DNA of 64,000 nt, from NCBI RefSeq assembly GCF_014839805.1, contig NC_051124.1, forward strand, positions 372,001-436,000, in the 5' to 3' direction. This DNA is from Manduca sexta (lineage: Eukaryota; Arthropoda; Insecta; Lepidoptera; Sphingidae). This document shows positions 21,857 to 34,162 of this stretch, in pieces. The notes under the pieces are model-generated. The model ran no database searches. It worked only from the letters and a program-made list of their open reading frames with translations, and was not told the DNA's origin. The translations under genes and the position numbers were made by a program. Position 1 is the first letter of the stretch. The number at the start of each line of letters is the position of its first letter.

Positions 21857-22095
21857 AAGTTGTGTTAGTTACACTATAACTCAAGAACGGATGAACCGAT
21901 TTGGCTGAAAATTGGTAGGGAGATAGCTTGGGACCAGGAGACGGACATAAGATACTTTTTATCCTGTTCCCACGGGAACGAGACGTGACATAAAACGTGG
22001 TATAACAAAAAGAAATTTGGAATGGAGATAGTTTAAGACCCTGGGAAGATTATAGGTTACTATCCCGGGAAAATATATAGTGGGACTTTTATCTG
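21855..22095 (+). mobile_element. Helitron-like fragment
   Basis: AACTCAAGAACGGATGAACC, GATTTGGCTGAAAATTGGTA, GAAATTTGGAATGGAGATAG, CCTGGGAAGATTATAGG and TATCCCGGGAAAATATATAG follow the internal order of lepidopteran non-autonomous Helitrons. No clean end is visible. Confidence 0.45.
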
Positions 22096-22096
22096 T

Positions 22097-22143
22097 TATA
22101 ATATAAACACCGCGATAAATCCGTAAAATAGTTTTATTTTAAT
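22097..22143 (-). repeat. Repeat-C terminal fragment
   Basis: ACACCGCGATAAATCCGTAA followed by AATAGTTTTATTTTAA, the terminal segment of repeat-C. Confidence 0.5.
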
Positions 22144-22189
22144 GAAAGAAAACGGTTTTACAACAAATGTACTAATACAATCTATCTAG

Positions 22190-22490
22190 GTTGTGTGACA
22201 TGGTGTGGTCATATGTTGCGCATGTCTGAGTGGAGAATGGCGAAGCGCATCTTCTTTTAGAACTCCAGTAGAGCAAACGTAAAAGCGGCGTTCATTATTA
22301 AAGATATAAGGATGTTCTGAAAGGTATATGCAGAGATGCAATATGAATGGAGGGCAAAGGCAGATTATCTTACAGAATGCAGAGACGACTCATACAGCTA
22401 CAGGTGGACGCCTTCGAATCCAAGCATCACGTAGAAATGGATAAGAAAAGAGAGCAGCTAAAAGCCCGTCCACTTGTAACCATTAATTAT
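22190..22490 (+). mobile_element. Degenerate non-LTR retrotransposon C-terminus
   Basis: The frame from 22201 reads WCGHMLRMSEWRMAKRIFF and then a stop. WCGHMLRM matches the W-x-GH-x-x-R-M signature near the end of many insect LINE reverse transcriptase ORFs. Further downstream comes YEWRAKADYLTECRDDS in a shifted frame. Several stops and shifts mean it is dead. The clade is not assignable. Confidence 0.5.
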
Positions 22491-22919
22491 AATTAGGTAG
22501 AGCATTGTCATGCTCAAGTTGCGCTCAAACTTAAAAAAAAAACACAAATAAAATTGATATAAAACACGTATGAGCATATCAAAGTACATAAGAACGACTT
22601 TTCTGTACCCAGTCTTCGTCGGAGTTAAACATGCTTGTCCAGTTTTTACAGTCGCCGTGACGAAAATCGGCTAGGAAGATTTATTAGGAACCAGATATAT
22701 CTGTTATTAAGATAATATTATACATATTACAACATCTACGTAGTTGAAACCGTGTGCAAAGCTGCATGTGCATAGAGCCAGAATCGGTTCGCGTGTCTGA
22801 CTAGAGATTTACATAATGAAGAAACTATGATTAATTATAATACTAGGAATATGCTTTTACATTTGTGAATACATTTAATAATCCGATTAATGGTATAAAA
22901 TAGGCATGCTTAAAAGGCA

Positions 22920-23005
22920 CGTTTTAACACCTGGCGGGTTTTAACACCTTCTGTACAGTGGTTGCTATCCGGGCGGATATAAAATATATCCTACCACCAA
23001 TAAAC
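22920..23005 (-). repeat. Repeat-D 5' fragment
   Basis: GGTGGTAGGATATATTTTAT, ATCCGCCCGGATAGCAACCA and a GGTGTTAAAACCCGCC segment on the minus strand, the first part of repeat-D. Confidence 0.6.
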
Positions 23006-23040
23006 ATTAAGAATTAATTTAACAAACCGATGAACGGTTT

Positions 23041-23201
23041 CTTATGTTTACGCGAATGTTAGACATTAGAATCAAACTATTTTTCGGATTTTATTCGCAT
23101 GACTCCCCCCGTGACCATGAAAGCTGCAAAGTCTTGGAAACGTCGGGAGAACACTAAAATATTAAAACCGTGATAAAATCCGAAAAATAGTTTGATTCTA
23201 A
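23041..23201. repeat. Repeat-C short palindromic copy with 28-bp perfect inverted ends
   Basis: The arms at 23066-23093 and 23174-23201 are perfect inverted copies (both contain CAAACTATTTTTCGGATTTT). The centre keeps GTGACCATGAAAGCTGCAAA and GTCTTGGAAACGTCGGGAGA. This is the clearest view of the family's termini. Confidence 0.8.
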
Positions 23202-24689
23202 AACTGATAAACGTAGTCACATAACGTTCATCAGATCCCAAATTATTTTCAATAAATAAATATATCAATAACACTCGAATGCGACGAGCGTGTTGGTCGA
23301 AATGTCACGTCGAATCCCATTGCACGTTACATTAGCGTGTTTGAATTCAAATATTTGTGAATTCATGTTCATTTGTTATTGTTAATTGCTTTGGTGAGCG
23401 GGTTAAATACCGTTTTCAGTGGATGTCACGTTCGTCGAAGCCTTTTAATAACGATAATTAGGGATATTATCAGCTGTTTAATTTGATGCTACTATACTAT
23501 TCGCTCGCCTCTGCTAATGAGAGGGATTATGGTCTTTCGTTATTTAAACTGTCCTAATGTTTGGTAGATTTTAAATACCTTTATTAAGGCAGGCAAGGGA
23601 GTGGCGAATAGCGTGGCTGTGTGAGATGATGATGATGCAGGTGTAGCTGGTCTCGATGATGGAGAAATTGTGAGGGTCACCAAGTTCCTCGAGGATCAGA
23701 AGCTGGTTATCACCCTACTCCCCATTCTTTTATGGAGGATTCTCGAGTATATAGACTTCCTACGGCTTTTGGGTACACATCGAAAATTAAGTGGTGCGGT
23801 GGGTGATTTCTATATTTCTATATTATTATCGAGCAAGAGATGTTTCTAATATGATTTAATATAATTTTCCACGAACGCGTGTTTTGTCAATATAATTAAA
23901 AAACATGCATTATAGATACATTAACAATTTACTATTATAGTTACACTGTAGTGTGCCAAACTTAATGGTCGACATGATTATTCTTTTAGTCCATATTTTA
24001 CATTTACATTTTTACAAAAATATTAACAACAAAATAAACATCAATAGCAAAATTTTAAATATATCCTTTTATATTGCAGTATGTGTGCTTTTGTCCATAA
24101 GCGAAACGGCGGTCACATTTTACCTGCCCAAAGCAATCGATGCGTTTCGGCGGAAAATTAAAACCCAAATAAATGCGACTCGAAATGGCACTGTATTGGA
24201 CCAGTCCATATTTTGCGATGCCCGTGCGAGTAATTGCAGTTTAATAAAAAAATAACAAGAACTGCTCGATTTTTGTAGTTTGAAATATTGCTATTTTTTT
24301 CGGTCAGGCGTTAACATTAGGGTAAACACTCGTTGCTACTTACATTGTAAAAAAAGCTCAATTGATCTTTAAGATAGATTCCAACTTTAAATTTTGTAAC
24401 ATGCCTTTAGAGTCTAATTTCCAAAGAAACAAATTTGAAATCTTGAATTCAAGTCTCAGTCTTGTGCATTTGCGGATAAGTTTAACATTAATGCTGATTG
24501 ATGAAAAAAGGAAATTGAATTTTTCTAGACAGAAATAGCAATTTCTAGTAGAAGATAATTACAATTGTGGATGTGTTTTAAAGTTACACTACTCTATGAT
24601 AATTATAATGTTTTAAATATCTATTAATGAAACATCATCGTTAGTATAACGACTGATACCATTTTTTATTTGAGCACACTAAATGGAGA
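23202..24689. other. Intergenic; one possible exon-like frame
   Basis: At 24066-24079 a TTTTATATTGCAG acceptor-like site precedes an open frame running to a TAA at 24253-24255. No partner exon was found. Otherwise AT-rich with a LINE-like patch (GATGATGATGATGCAGGTGT) near 23620. Confidence 0.3.
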
Positions 24690-25060
24690 CGGTCGCGTTC
24701 AGTTCCGACAGACCCTCAGGACAATATCACTCTGGTTATTCGTCGTAAAAACGAATTCATGAAACTCTTATACTCCACAAGACCGCAGTTCCGTCCTCGT
24801 CGCGTTCCCCGCCCCCCCGGTCCTTCTAATAGTTCTGGCCCGCGAGCCGACGAATACGGTAATGGTTTGATTGTTAGTTTGCTACGTCTCCACGCATCCA
24901 TTATTATTGATGGCTCATCCTCTCCCAGCGACTATCTTAAGCTAAGGTTCCAACCCCGTCAGTGAATTGTCCTCAGAACGGTCGCTTAATTTTCAAGGGT
25001 TGTGAGCGCCTATAGCGCTGACTCAAAAGTCCAGTGTGTTTGTATAAGCCTTTGCCACGT
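24690..25060 (+). repeat. GC-rich dispersed repeat, related to 50465-50530
   Basis: The end of this block, 24918-25010, matches 50460-50530: TCTCCCAGCGACTATCTTAA versus TTTCCCAGTAGTCGTTCTGA, then GTGAATTGTCCTCAGAACGG versus ATGGATTGTCCTCATCATGG, and TCGCTTAATTTTCAAG. The frames crossing it (a Pro/Arg-rich 68-codon one) have no independent support as a gene. Confidence 0.45.
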
Positions 25061-26247
25061 TAAAGGGCGTAATGAAAAGTAAAAAAAAGCTACCATAAAA
25101 ACACAGTCCAGGTTCGATTTACCATACGCTCTATCCATACAAAGTAACTAGCAGAAAATTCCGATAAAATTCGTTCACGCTCGATATCAAATGTCGCGAA
25201 TAGTGACTCCATCGGCTCACGGCGCACCTAAAATGGATGCACTAGTATAAATAGGAAATGAAAATGGAGTGCATTATGCGTTCCCAAGTCAGTACGTATC
25301 GAATGCATTCCTCGTAATGCGACGGAACATTTTCAGCAAAATATCTCAAATGTATTGAATTTTGCATCTACTTTAGTTTCAGATGGTGAGATAGTGATCT
25401 GATTCAAGAATTGCATTGAATATTGGAATGCAGAGTATGTTTCATTAATTTTTTGCTACAAAGGTAACTCGTCGTGTTGGTATAAGCAAAGTTGTTGAAT
25501 AATAATTATCAAATCATCCTCCCCACATCTTTACCCTGTTTTATCTTTCATTCATTTTGTATTATGTGCATGCTGTGACGCCTCGTAATTGAAACAACAC
25601 TTAGCTTTTTGTTTGGAACCTTTTATTAATCAGGCATTGATGTATGTATTTGTCCTTTTAATAAATAAAAGAAATGTTTATTTCTTATCAAAAATCCACA
25701 CAAAATAAAATTGCCCCATCTGCGAAGCTAGATCCTCACTGTACACATTCCAAGTACATAATCACCAAATAAAATGAACACAAACTACTAAATCATTTAA
25801 ACCAATTTTAAACCCGTCCTCTCAACAGAACACGTTTCCCATTTGTCCCAGAGTGGGAAGCAATAACTTTGCATAAGCCGGGACATGGGCCCCATAAAAA
25901 GAGGGGTTTACACTTACTCTACTTGGTCCATACATTAATGTTTATTATTAAAATACTGTCCGAAAAGAGGAGGAAGGGGTATTTTGGCTTAACTTGCGTT
26001 TAGTAATATTTATAAATGACGGGGTTTTGTAATAATTTATTAAGCGATTTCGATAAATGAAGTTACTTTAAATCTCAATAAAATTTCATAACAAATGTAT
26101 TATAAGACAAGTAAGCACACCTGGTTTGTCTTGACTGCTCACATGAGTGTTACTGATAATAAATGCATGTAACGAAATAGTTTTCGTGAAATGTTATTAT
26201 GATTTTTCTGTCTCATCTGTTTTATACGTTGCTAGACCAAGGTAGCG
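25061..26247. other. Intergenic
   Basis: A TATAAATA at 25246-25253 and a TCAGT initiator-like site at 25289-25293 are about 45 bp apart, too far for a standard insect core promoter. No downstream ORF is supported. Otherwise nothing recognised. Confidence 0.3.
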
Positions 26248-26310
26248 GATCATCATCATCATCAGCCACATAAAGTCTACAGCTGAACATAGGCCTCCTC
26301 CAACGATTTC
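26248..26310 (-). repeat. LINE (RTE-like) 3' tail fragment
   Basis: TCATCATCATCATCAGCCAC then AGCTGAACATAGGCCTCCTC, the reverse complement of the RTE-like terminal codons and ATG-rich tail. Confidence 0.55.
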
Positions 26311-27796
26311 CAAGTACCAAATAATTATGTCTAACTTAATTATAATAATTAAATATAAAACTAGACTGTTTAATGTGCTTTAAAGCCTACCATAAAGATA
26401 TACAGCAAACAGGAACTAAAATCAAAACAATCCAATAAATGAACGCAGCATTTTCTAAAGGCGTCTGCATTCGACTTGTATTGGTTATTAACCGGTCTCG
26501 AAATGCTCGTTAAATAATATTGAAATGAATCCCACATCGGCTCCACACGTGAGCGCACACAAAATATTATAAAAAAGAGATTTTCCACCGCGCTGTTTGC
26601 TGTAGGGTTGCTGTTAGAATATAAAGTATATGAAGCCGATTAAATGTGTTTGAACGTGTTATTATAGTTATATAGTTGATACATTGCAAGACTTTAAATA
26701 AAATTTTTGCACAAGTCAAGTTTATGTCCATGATTTTATGTCTTTTTAATAAAAAACCAATCATCCCGAAATATAAATAAACGGGGAATCATTCATTATT
26801 ATCTTTTCTAATTTATATTAAGACAATTTTCAAATGAATTTGTTCCAACACATAAAAATTATCATAGGACTTTGTAACAGTGAGCCAAACATGTATCCGA
26901 GTATTGGTCTTAACGGTTTAGACAGTCAAGAAACTAACCATCATTCTAGGAGTAGGAATGTTTAGTCTACTACGGTCAGCAGCCGGAGGTAGTGACGAGC
27001 GATGTCCGCCTGCGAGTACATCATTTCACGAAAAAAAGGAATGTTTAACTTTCTGGAAATCGCACTCTAATGTAAAGCAGGAACAAGCTGTCACTTCACA
27101 AAGTTGTATGGGGTTTCTGCTCAATATTAGAAATATAATGACGCTCGGTAAATAACATACGGCTTGTACCTTACTACTTAATATAAAAGAAGTCTGTGGT
27201 TCTGCAATTGTCAGGTAGAACTGTCAACTGTCAAGTGTGACAGCTGACGTTTTAAAAAGAGGCAGCCCTCCTCTCTCCTGTGCCCCTCTCAGGGGGGCCC
27301 CGGCCCCTTATGATTGGACCATTGGTGTCCGTGGCTGATTTTGATAAAATTAAAAAATATAAATTTAAAACATAATAAGAGTGTCATTTATTAAAATAAC
27401 TGTGATACTACGGGTGTTAATACCGCTGCCTACCCCTGAAAATGCAAAATATACATATACATGTATACTATTTAAGATAACCAAACAAATTAAAGTTTAA
27501 ATTAAACACTACCGTCCCTACATGCGGTATAATAGGTCGTGTTTCAACGCGACGGCCGCGAACAAAGGTTCCTGTTATCGATGTTTGCTGTCATATATCG
27601 CTGTTAATTGTGAGGTGGGTTGTATTGCTTCGTGATTGTATTGTGCTCGATCAGTGGTATTGTTTGCAACATTGACAATAGATTATCTGTGGAGGGGTGA
27701 CAGTGTAACGCGAGGATGTAGAGTAACACAAGATTTTACGATTGCTCTACTGTAGAGACGAATTTTTTAGAACTTATAAATAATAAAATAACTGCT
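26311..27796. other. Intergenic; promoter-like patches only
   Basis: 27200-27330 has a cluster of TGTCA/TGACA motifs followed by a C/T-rich tract. TATCGATG lies near 27577. These are suggestive of promoters but no ORF follows. No gene supported. Confidence 0.25.
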
Positions 27797-28010
27797 TCTG
27801 TGGCGTAGTTGTATAGCGTTTCTATATCGCTCTATGGTTTTGAGTTCATATCCGGGTAGGTCAAAGTATAATTGAGGTACTAATGTGTTCGAAATGGCAA
27901 TGGGGGCTCGCCCCCTATCACATTATGACACGTAAACCAAACGGCCAAAAATGGTTGCACTGTTTGTGCCACTGTCTACCCTTCGAGGATAAAAAGGCAT
28001 GAATTTATGT
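27797..28010 (+). mobile_element. SINE-B copy
   Basis: Head CTGTGGCGTAGTTGTATAGC, then a mutated B box (GAGTTCATATCC). The body is GGGGGCTCGCCCCCTATCAC, the tail CTACCCTTCGAGGATAAAAA. Diverged, inactive in appearance. Confidence 0.7.
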
Positions 28011-28646
28011 ATGTTAAAATTACCGATTCCTCGCCACGTTTAGTACCCATATCTAAAAATTGTAACAAAGCCTAGTAGGTCATATTGACAGAAAACTTAA
28101 AGAATAGTGATGTTACTTAGTTTCGCAAATATATTATATTGTCTTGGAAATTAAATACTGCAATATTTTCTGGTGCAAGGAACCTAGATATACTATTTTG
28201 TACCCAATTGGGTAAGGAATCGGAAGAAATATTGTCTGTTGTCACACATATTGGAGATCTTATACTTAGAAAATGTCGTTCCAGTTAAACAGGTCGACAT
28301 AATTCTGGCGAATACAGGCAACAAATATCCTCGGTTTAAGTCTAGAATATCAATCATGTTTCATCAATATAGACGCCATATGAGACATTCTAGGTATGGT
28401 AAGTATTTATCACTTACGTTTACTTAATTATGAAAAAAATGCAATATCCCTGTAACCTGTCATCTAACGCCGATCTTATTTGGGTGCAAACTTCTTTAGG
28501 TTCCAAAAATATTTTCGTAGGCATACAATATCAATTAGAAGGCGTCATTACTTTGTCATCTCTAAAAACCAAATATACTATTTAATTTGTTATAGGAATA
28601 GTTATAAAGAACTACTAAATAATGAATAGCGTTAATAAATTACAAT
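28011..28646. other. Intergenic, nothing recognised
   Basis: AT-rich. The 62-codon frame at 28239-28427 is unsupported. Confidence 0.3.
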
Positions 28647-28770
28647 CATCATCATCATCATCAGCCGCAGTATTTCCACTGCTGAAAGAGGTCATCTGTC
28701 CACCTCGTAGGTGGACGTCTGACGCTTGGACGCAGTGGCTTTCACTTCAGAACCTTCTTGCCCCATTGGA
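28647..28770 (-). repeat. LINE (RTE-like) 3' tail fragment
   Basis: CATCATCATCATCATCAGCC, then TTTCCACTGCTGAAAGAGGT, then CCACCTCGTAGGTGGACGTC. The last segment matches the CCACGAGGTGGAC codons of the element at 60419, in opposite orientation. Confidence 0.55.
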
Positions 28771-29426
28771 ATATATTGAATTACAATAATATTTTATATA
28801 ACTAATTAGTTCCTTTAATCTCAATTCTGTCTTTATAGCTTTAACCAAGAGACCAACCAAACGAAATCGCACAATAAATGCAAATGTTTAGGTCAAAATT
28901 CGCATTCGAGAACCTTCGCATACGCAATACGCACATCACTAATTCAATGAGGTCAGTTTGTACGAGTGTAAATCATTTTGGTTGGTTTAGCTGCGAATTA
29001 ATCCTTGTATGACATAGCCCCTTGCTTACGTATTCAGGGCTGTGGGATTGTGGGTGTATTACGGAGTATGATGGGTATTATATTAAATGTTGCCAGTGTT
29101 ATAAAGGAGAATGAGAAAGATATGCTTTTAGAGGATTTTGTGGTAAAGTTTTCAGTGGTTCGTCGGGGAGGGGAAAATGTAAAAAAAATATATACAGGAA
29201 CTCTGCCGTACTTAACGAAAATATGAAGTTTGAAGTTAACTTTGTTGGAACAAATGTATTGACAACGGTCCCCACACTAGGCAAGCCTGTATCGTAGGGG
29301 GACCCTATGATATGTGATCATTCGGGAGTGTTCCACCACACGCACACAATAGTTTTTTGGTAATATAAAATTATATTATCTTATTATTGCTTAGTCAGTA
29401 GCATTAAGTAATAAACACCATGTCAA
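28771..29426. other. Intergenic, nothing recognised
   Basis: The overlapping frames at 29005-29226 and 29099-29284 lack any support. Confidence 0.3.
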
Positions 29427-29622
29427 GTTTTGTTGGTGGTATGATATATTTTATATCTGCCCGAATAGCGACACCCGTACATAATGTGTTTAAACCCGTC
29501 ACAGTGGCCCAAGTAAGTGTCGCGTTGCGAGATCAGCCAGCGTATATCCGGTTCGAACAGACCAGCACAATTGTGTCGACTGTCGAGGTGTAATCATCTC
29601 TCATCAGTCACGTGTTATTCTT
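29427..29622 (+). repeat. Repeat-D copy
   Basis: GTTGGTGGTATGATATATTT, GCCCAAGTAAGTGTCGCGTT, TATATCCGGTTCGAACAGAC, TGTGTCGACTGTCGAGGTGT and AATCATCTCTCATCAGTCA in family order. Confidence 0.7.
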
Positions 29623-30344
29623 CTTATCGTTTTTCGACGATACGAAGTCGTTTCGTATTTTTTGCCATATTCCAAGCACGTTATAATATTATTACTATTT
29701 ACAGTCAGATAAATTAAGACGCCTTGCTATTGAATATAGAAAAAAAAATTGTATGCTCTACATCCTGCCTTGATCAACCGTAGCATGAGCTAGGATATTC
29801 GAAATGAAATATTTACAGTTAATTTTAAAGTAACCGCTCGCATATTAAATATATTACTTACTTCGTAGATATTTGACGGCGCAGTTATAACGATTTTACC
29901 CATTTCGCTTAAATGGTCTAGTGATGGCGTACTTGGGTTATTAATGGAGGGGTTTTGGTTCAATCCAGTTCGGTGAACAAATATGTTGCGAATTTGTCCA
30001 TTCAAAAAACACATGAGTTATTCAAGTATAATTTTCGTTTACTAAGTCATCATAGAAACGAACTTTCGAGGACAAGATTAGAGATATTTCCATTTGAGAT
30101 ATTGTGTATTATTTTAAAAATATGCACAACAATCTTTCATTTCATTGCGATAAATATTTTCTCAAATAAAGTCGGCGAAACACAATTTATCAGACATGTT
30201 GCAGAGAAGATTTGTCTCCGGTTACCACTGGTCGCCTGTCTGATATTAATCCTATGACGTGTAGTGTAAGGTATAATATATATGTATATAAACTAATACG
30301 TATATTGTGTCAATGATTATAAATATCAATGGTTTTTCTTTTAA
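29623..30344. other. Intergenic, nothing recognised
   Basis: AT-rich; overlapping short frames on both strands (29790-30257) are unsupported. Confidence 0.3.
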
Positions 30345-30680
30345 AGTTTTTTTTATAGCTTTAAATGATGAGACGAGCTTATCGTTCGCCTGATAGTAAG
30401 CGATACGACCGCCCATAAATAATAGAAACACCATCCAACACCTTGAATTACAAAGTATTGTTTGGTATTCCATTACGCTCGCCATCCTGATACATGAGAT
30501 GTTGAATATTAATATGTCCAGTAGTGACGCTGGCTACAATGTCCTTCAAATCGGAACGCAACAGTGACTACACACTGCTAATTGGCGGCAGAAATAGACA
30601 TTGCGATGGTTTCTACCCAGGCGGACTCTCACACATGAGAGACCTACCACCAGTTACAATCCAGCTGCCAGAGTAATGGT
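30345..30680. repeat. Dispersed repeat, probable LINE 3' region
   Basis: GAGACGAGCTTATCGTTCGC, CTGATAGTAAGCGATACGAC, ACACCATCCAACACCTTGAA, GATACATGAGATGTTGAATA and CCAGGCGGACTCTCACACAT. Shorter matches occur at 51465-51640 and 54525-54585. Origin not certain. Confidence 0.55.
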
Positions 30681-32232
30681 GTCATTTCACATCATAACAC
30701 CGAACCTTACAGACGGAATCTTGGGAATCATTTTCGAAAAACTCGGACAAACAATTACCCGTCCTGCAAATCAAACCTGAACTTCACAGTCTACATGCCA
30801 TATGCCAAAATTGCAATAAATAAACTACAAAAAATATAACACGCTTAACCATTGAATCCATTCTACCGATAGCCTATTGGGGTCTAATCTGGCCTCTAGT
30901 CGTGTCAGTATCATCCGAACGGGCGGGAGAGGCTTAGCTCCTTACAGGCACGGATAGACAGATTGCATTACCTATAAAATAGGATTAGATGAGATATCGG
31001 AAAAGTTATTTAAAATTGCTTCTACGATAACTTTATTTAACGGACAGTTATTTTAGTATTCCATTTTTAAATAATACAGCGATATGAAACGATTTAATTA
31101 TTGTTATAATAGTAGATCTTCATTTAAATGGTGTTATTTTAACGTGTTATTAATTTTGTAGCAATTTGAAATTCTGTTAATTGTTTTCGTTGAGTCGGTT
31201 TATTTTAACAAATTGAAAGCTATTGCGGTTATTTAAATTGAAATTATTTATAAGGTATCACGAGTTTTGAAGTGTGCATTTCTATAATTGCTTTTCAAAT
31301 ACAAAGAGAGTCTGGTAGGATAATGTGTTTTCGAAAATAGATTTATTTATATTGATTAATGTGGTTTTAATGAAATATTTGATGATTTAGAGTTAAAACC
31401 TAATGACTACGAGTTATGCGTTATTAAAATAGATATCCAAATATCTTTACGAACTTTCACAATATAATGAAGAATATCTTTTTTCTGAACGTTAATTACC
31501 TTAACTACTACTTCAATTTTAAAAATTCTTTCAATAACAGTAAGCTACATTATTCTAGATTACTATAATCTTTTTATTGTGGGAATGGACATTGACGTGA
31601 GCGGAGTCACGAGCAGAAAATATTTTATACCATAAATAAGACGAACTAATCACGTACGAGAAAATTTAATCGTTTCCAAGCTTTATTTAAGCAAAGCGAG
31701 TTTTATGTAAAATATTTTGGCAACGAGCTCCAATTAGCTCGTCTCGTGCTGTCGAGTTGCTAACAGCCTCCTCTAGGGAATATGATCTGTTTAGCTCATT
31801 CACTTGGTTTAAATGAAAATGTTGATATTCATGTTAGACTTTCCCGCCCTCACACCCACCACTACAACTCCTGTAAGCCAGGATCAGCAGTGGCACGCAT
31901 TTTATGACACCGAGCAGTGAAGCTCGGCGAATCTCAGGGAAAACTAATATGTCATTATCCCGCAACGAAATTAATCAAATAGAAAGATAGGGAGGAGTTG
32001 GAAATATTAATTGTCCACTTCCCTCCAGAGCAATATTCATGTTAGCAATATTTTGCTTAATTTAAACAGCATACTTGTTTCGTTTGGCAAGGATAAAATA
32101 TCTCTTGTGAATCAACAGCCAAAATGGACCTCATTCCGCTTATCATCAGGTTTGTGGCAGTACCAAAAAAATCTTATATGACGTGACATTTATTTTTTAA
32201 TTTACATCGGTTTATGCTTTTATATTTAAAAG
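30681..32232. other. Intergenic, no supported gene
   Basis: AT-rich with moderate-GC patches at 30890-30960 and 31700-31990. One fragment near 31600 (GTGAGCGGAGTCACGAGCAG) resembles a Helitron 3' hairpin. Confidence 0.3.
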
Positions 32233-33087
32233 ATTAGCTTCCGCCCGCAGCTTCGCCCGCGTGGATTTCGGACTTCAAAAATGGAGCCGGTCGCGAAAAT
32301 TCGAGAATATTCGTTTTACGAAGCTACTTACTAGGTGATTCGCTAGCCTCTAGGTGCCAAGCAAGCCGCCTGCCTGTGCGTTCGCGACCTTATCTATATA
32401 CAGAAATAATTCTTATAGCATGATTCAGTATTCACGTATGATGGCTTATTATTAGCGTATCTCATGTATAACTTTGGTGTTTCTATACCGATTTCTATGA
32501 TTATTTTTTATGGAATATTTAATAATGTTAACTTTTTTAATTAGGGATGACTGAGAGTGTTATAAACGTAAGAGTAGACAAATATAATGAGAAAGCTTCG
32601 AACTGCTAAGCTATCGGGAGTTACACGTGTTATTGTGAGTCAACCATAAAAGATAGACATATGCTGTCGTGGGATATTTTTTACACAATTTTAAGGAGAA
32701 CATTTCCGTCATACATGATTTCTGTGTAGCTTTAACCATAAAGGTTGCACACGCGACGGAAGCTTAAAAAATGGAGTAACTTCTCCCGTTTTCCCAACAT
32801 TTCCCTTCACTGCTCTGCTCCTATTAATTGTAGCGTGATGAAAAGTATACTATAACCAGCACAGGAGTATGACAAATAATTGTACCAAGTTTCGTTAAAA
32901 TCCGTCGAGTAGTTTTTATTTCCATAACGGTTATACAGACAGACAGACAGACAGACAAAAATTTTACTAATTGCATTTTTGGCATCAGTATCGATCCCTA
33001 ATCACCCCCTGATAGTTATTATTATTATTTTGGAAATATATTTCATGTACGGAATTGACCTCTCTACAGATTTATTATAAGTATAGA
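32233..33087 (-). mobile_element. Non-autonomous Helitron, long form (855 bp)
   Basis: Minus strand. The 5' end TCTATACTTATAATAAATCT follows a host A. The 3' end is a GC-rich hairpin (CGCGGGCGAAGCTGCGGGCG) then GAAGCTAAT, a CTAA variant of the terminus. Internally there is a (GTCT)n tract and a strong match to 44467-44916. No Rep/helicase ORF. Confidence 0.75.
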
Positions 33088-33736
33088 TATAGAATAGATA
33101 GATTAGGCAAAGACGTTAATACTACCTCTATGTAACAATAAACAAGTCTGATAGATGTCTATTCGCACAGAAATTCTAATCCCAGAGCAAGGGCTTTTCT
33201 AAGTTGAAAAATTGCCATATTTTGTTGTTGCCCGCTCTCAAAATCGAACACAAAACTCACGGAGTCATAATCAAAAATTTAAACGTTTGTTTTTGCATTA
33301 AAAGCTGCAATGTTTGGGCTAATGCTAACTAATGTAGTATATTTTGAATATCAATTATTTTGGAGCATAGTTGGCCTTCGTATTGGTAGACGTACATTTG
33401 TGAAGCAGAAATTACTAAGACGTCCTAAAACAGGTACAACCCATATATTAGAATAATGAAACGTGTCCTGTGTAATCAACGCCCAGACGACGCCTATAGG
33501 CGTTCTACGATCACCTTTACTAAATCAACCGGTTCGTTTGCGCCACGTATGCAAATCCGACGGTCGCATCTATCGGATTACCCTCAGATAGCTCAGTGTA
33601 AGCCTCAGATTACTTGATATGCGTGTACTAGGGGAGACGGCTTATGAGGTTGCGAGTATTTAAGGGCTTGAAGAAAGTTTTCAAAGTTTTTTGGTTGATG
33701 TTTTTTGGTGATTGTATGTACTACATTACACATTTA
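33088..33736. other. Intergenic, nothing recognised
   Basis: No supported feature. Confidence 0.3.
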
Positions 33737-33955
33737 TGCCCAAGGGTAATCAGAGACGCAACCAGGGCATCCACTTTTCACCAAGTGTGTTCCGTCCCAT
33801 GATGTGATAGGGGCGAGCTTGTCGCGCTATCGGACACCAATTCCAGACTCCGGGCAGAAAAACCCAAATAGCACTTTGCCTGACTTGGGATTCGAATCCA
33901 GGACCTCAGAGTGCTGTCATACCGAGCCTTCAGTACTACGCGATCCAGGCATCCC
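33737..33955 (-). mobile_element. SINE-B copy
   Basis: Minus strand: ATGCCTGGATCGCGTAGTAC head, GGATTCGAATCCCAAGTCAG B-box region, GTCTGGAATTGGTGTCCGAT and GGGACGGAACACACTTGGTG body. Confidence 0.7.
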
Positions 33956-34162
33956 GTAACTGGCGTCCGTCCGAGGCAATTAGTTTTGATGATTGTAAAT
34001 AGGTTAATGTTTGCTGCGTATAATATTGATCATTAAGTTCAAGTCAAAGTTAAAAAATATGTTATGTGTAGGTATTTTTCCAAAGTAATTTTCATCTTAT
34101 TACAGTCTTAAATATACACAATAAATGTAATCATGTCATAATAATTTCTTGCAAATATGAGA

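Noticed and set aside
25246..25293. TATA box plus TCAGT initiator
   Set aside because: The spacing of about 45 bp is too long and no transcript-like frame follows.
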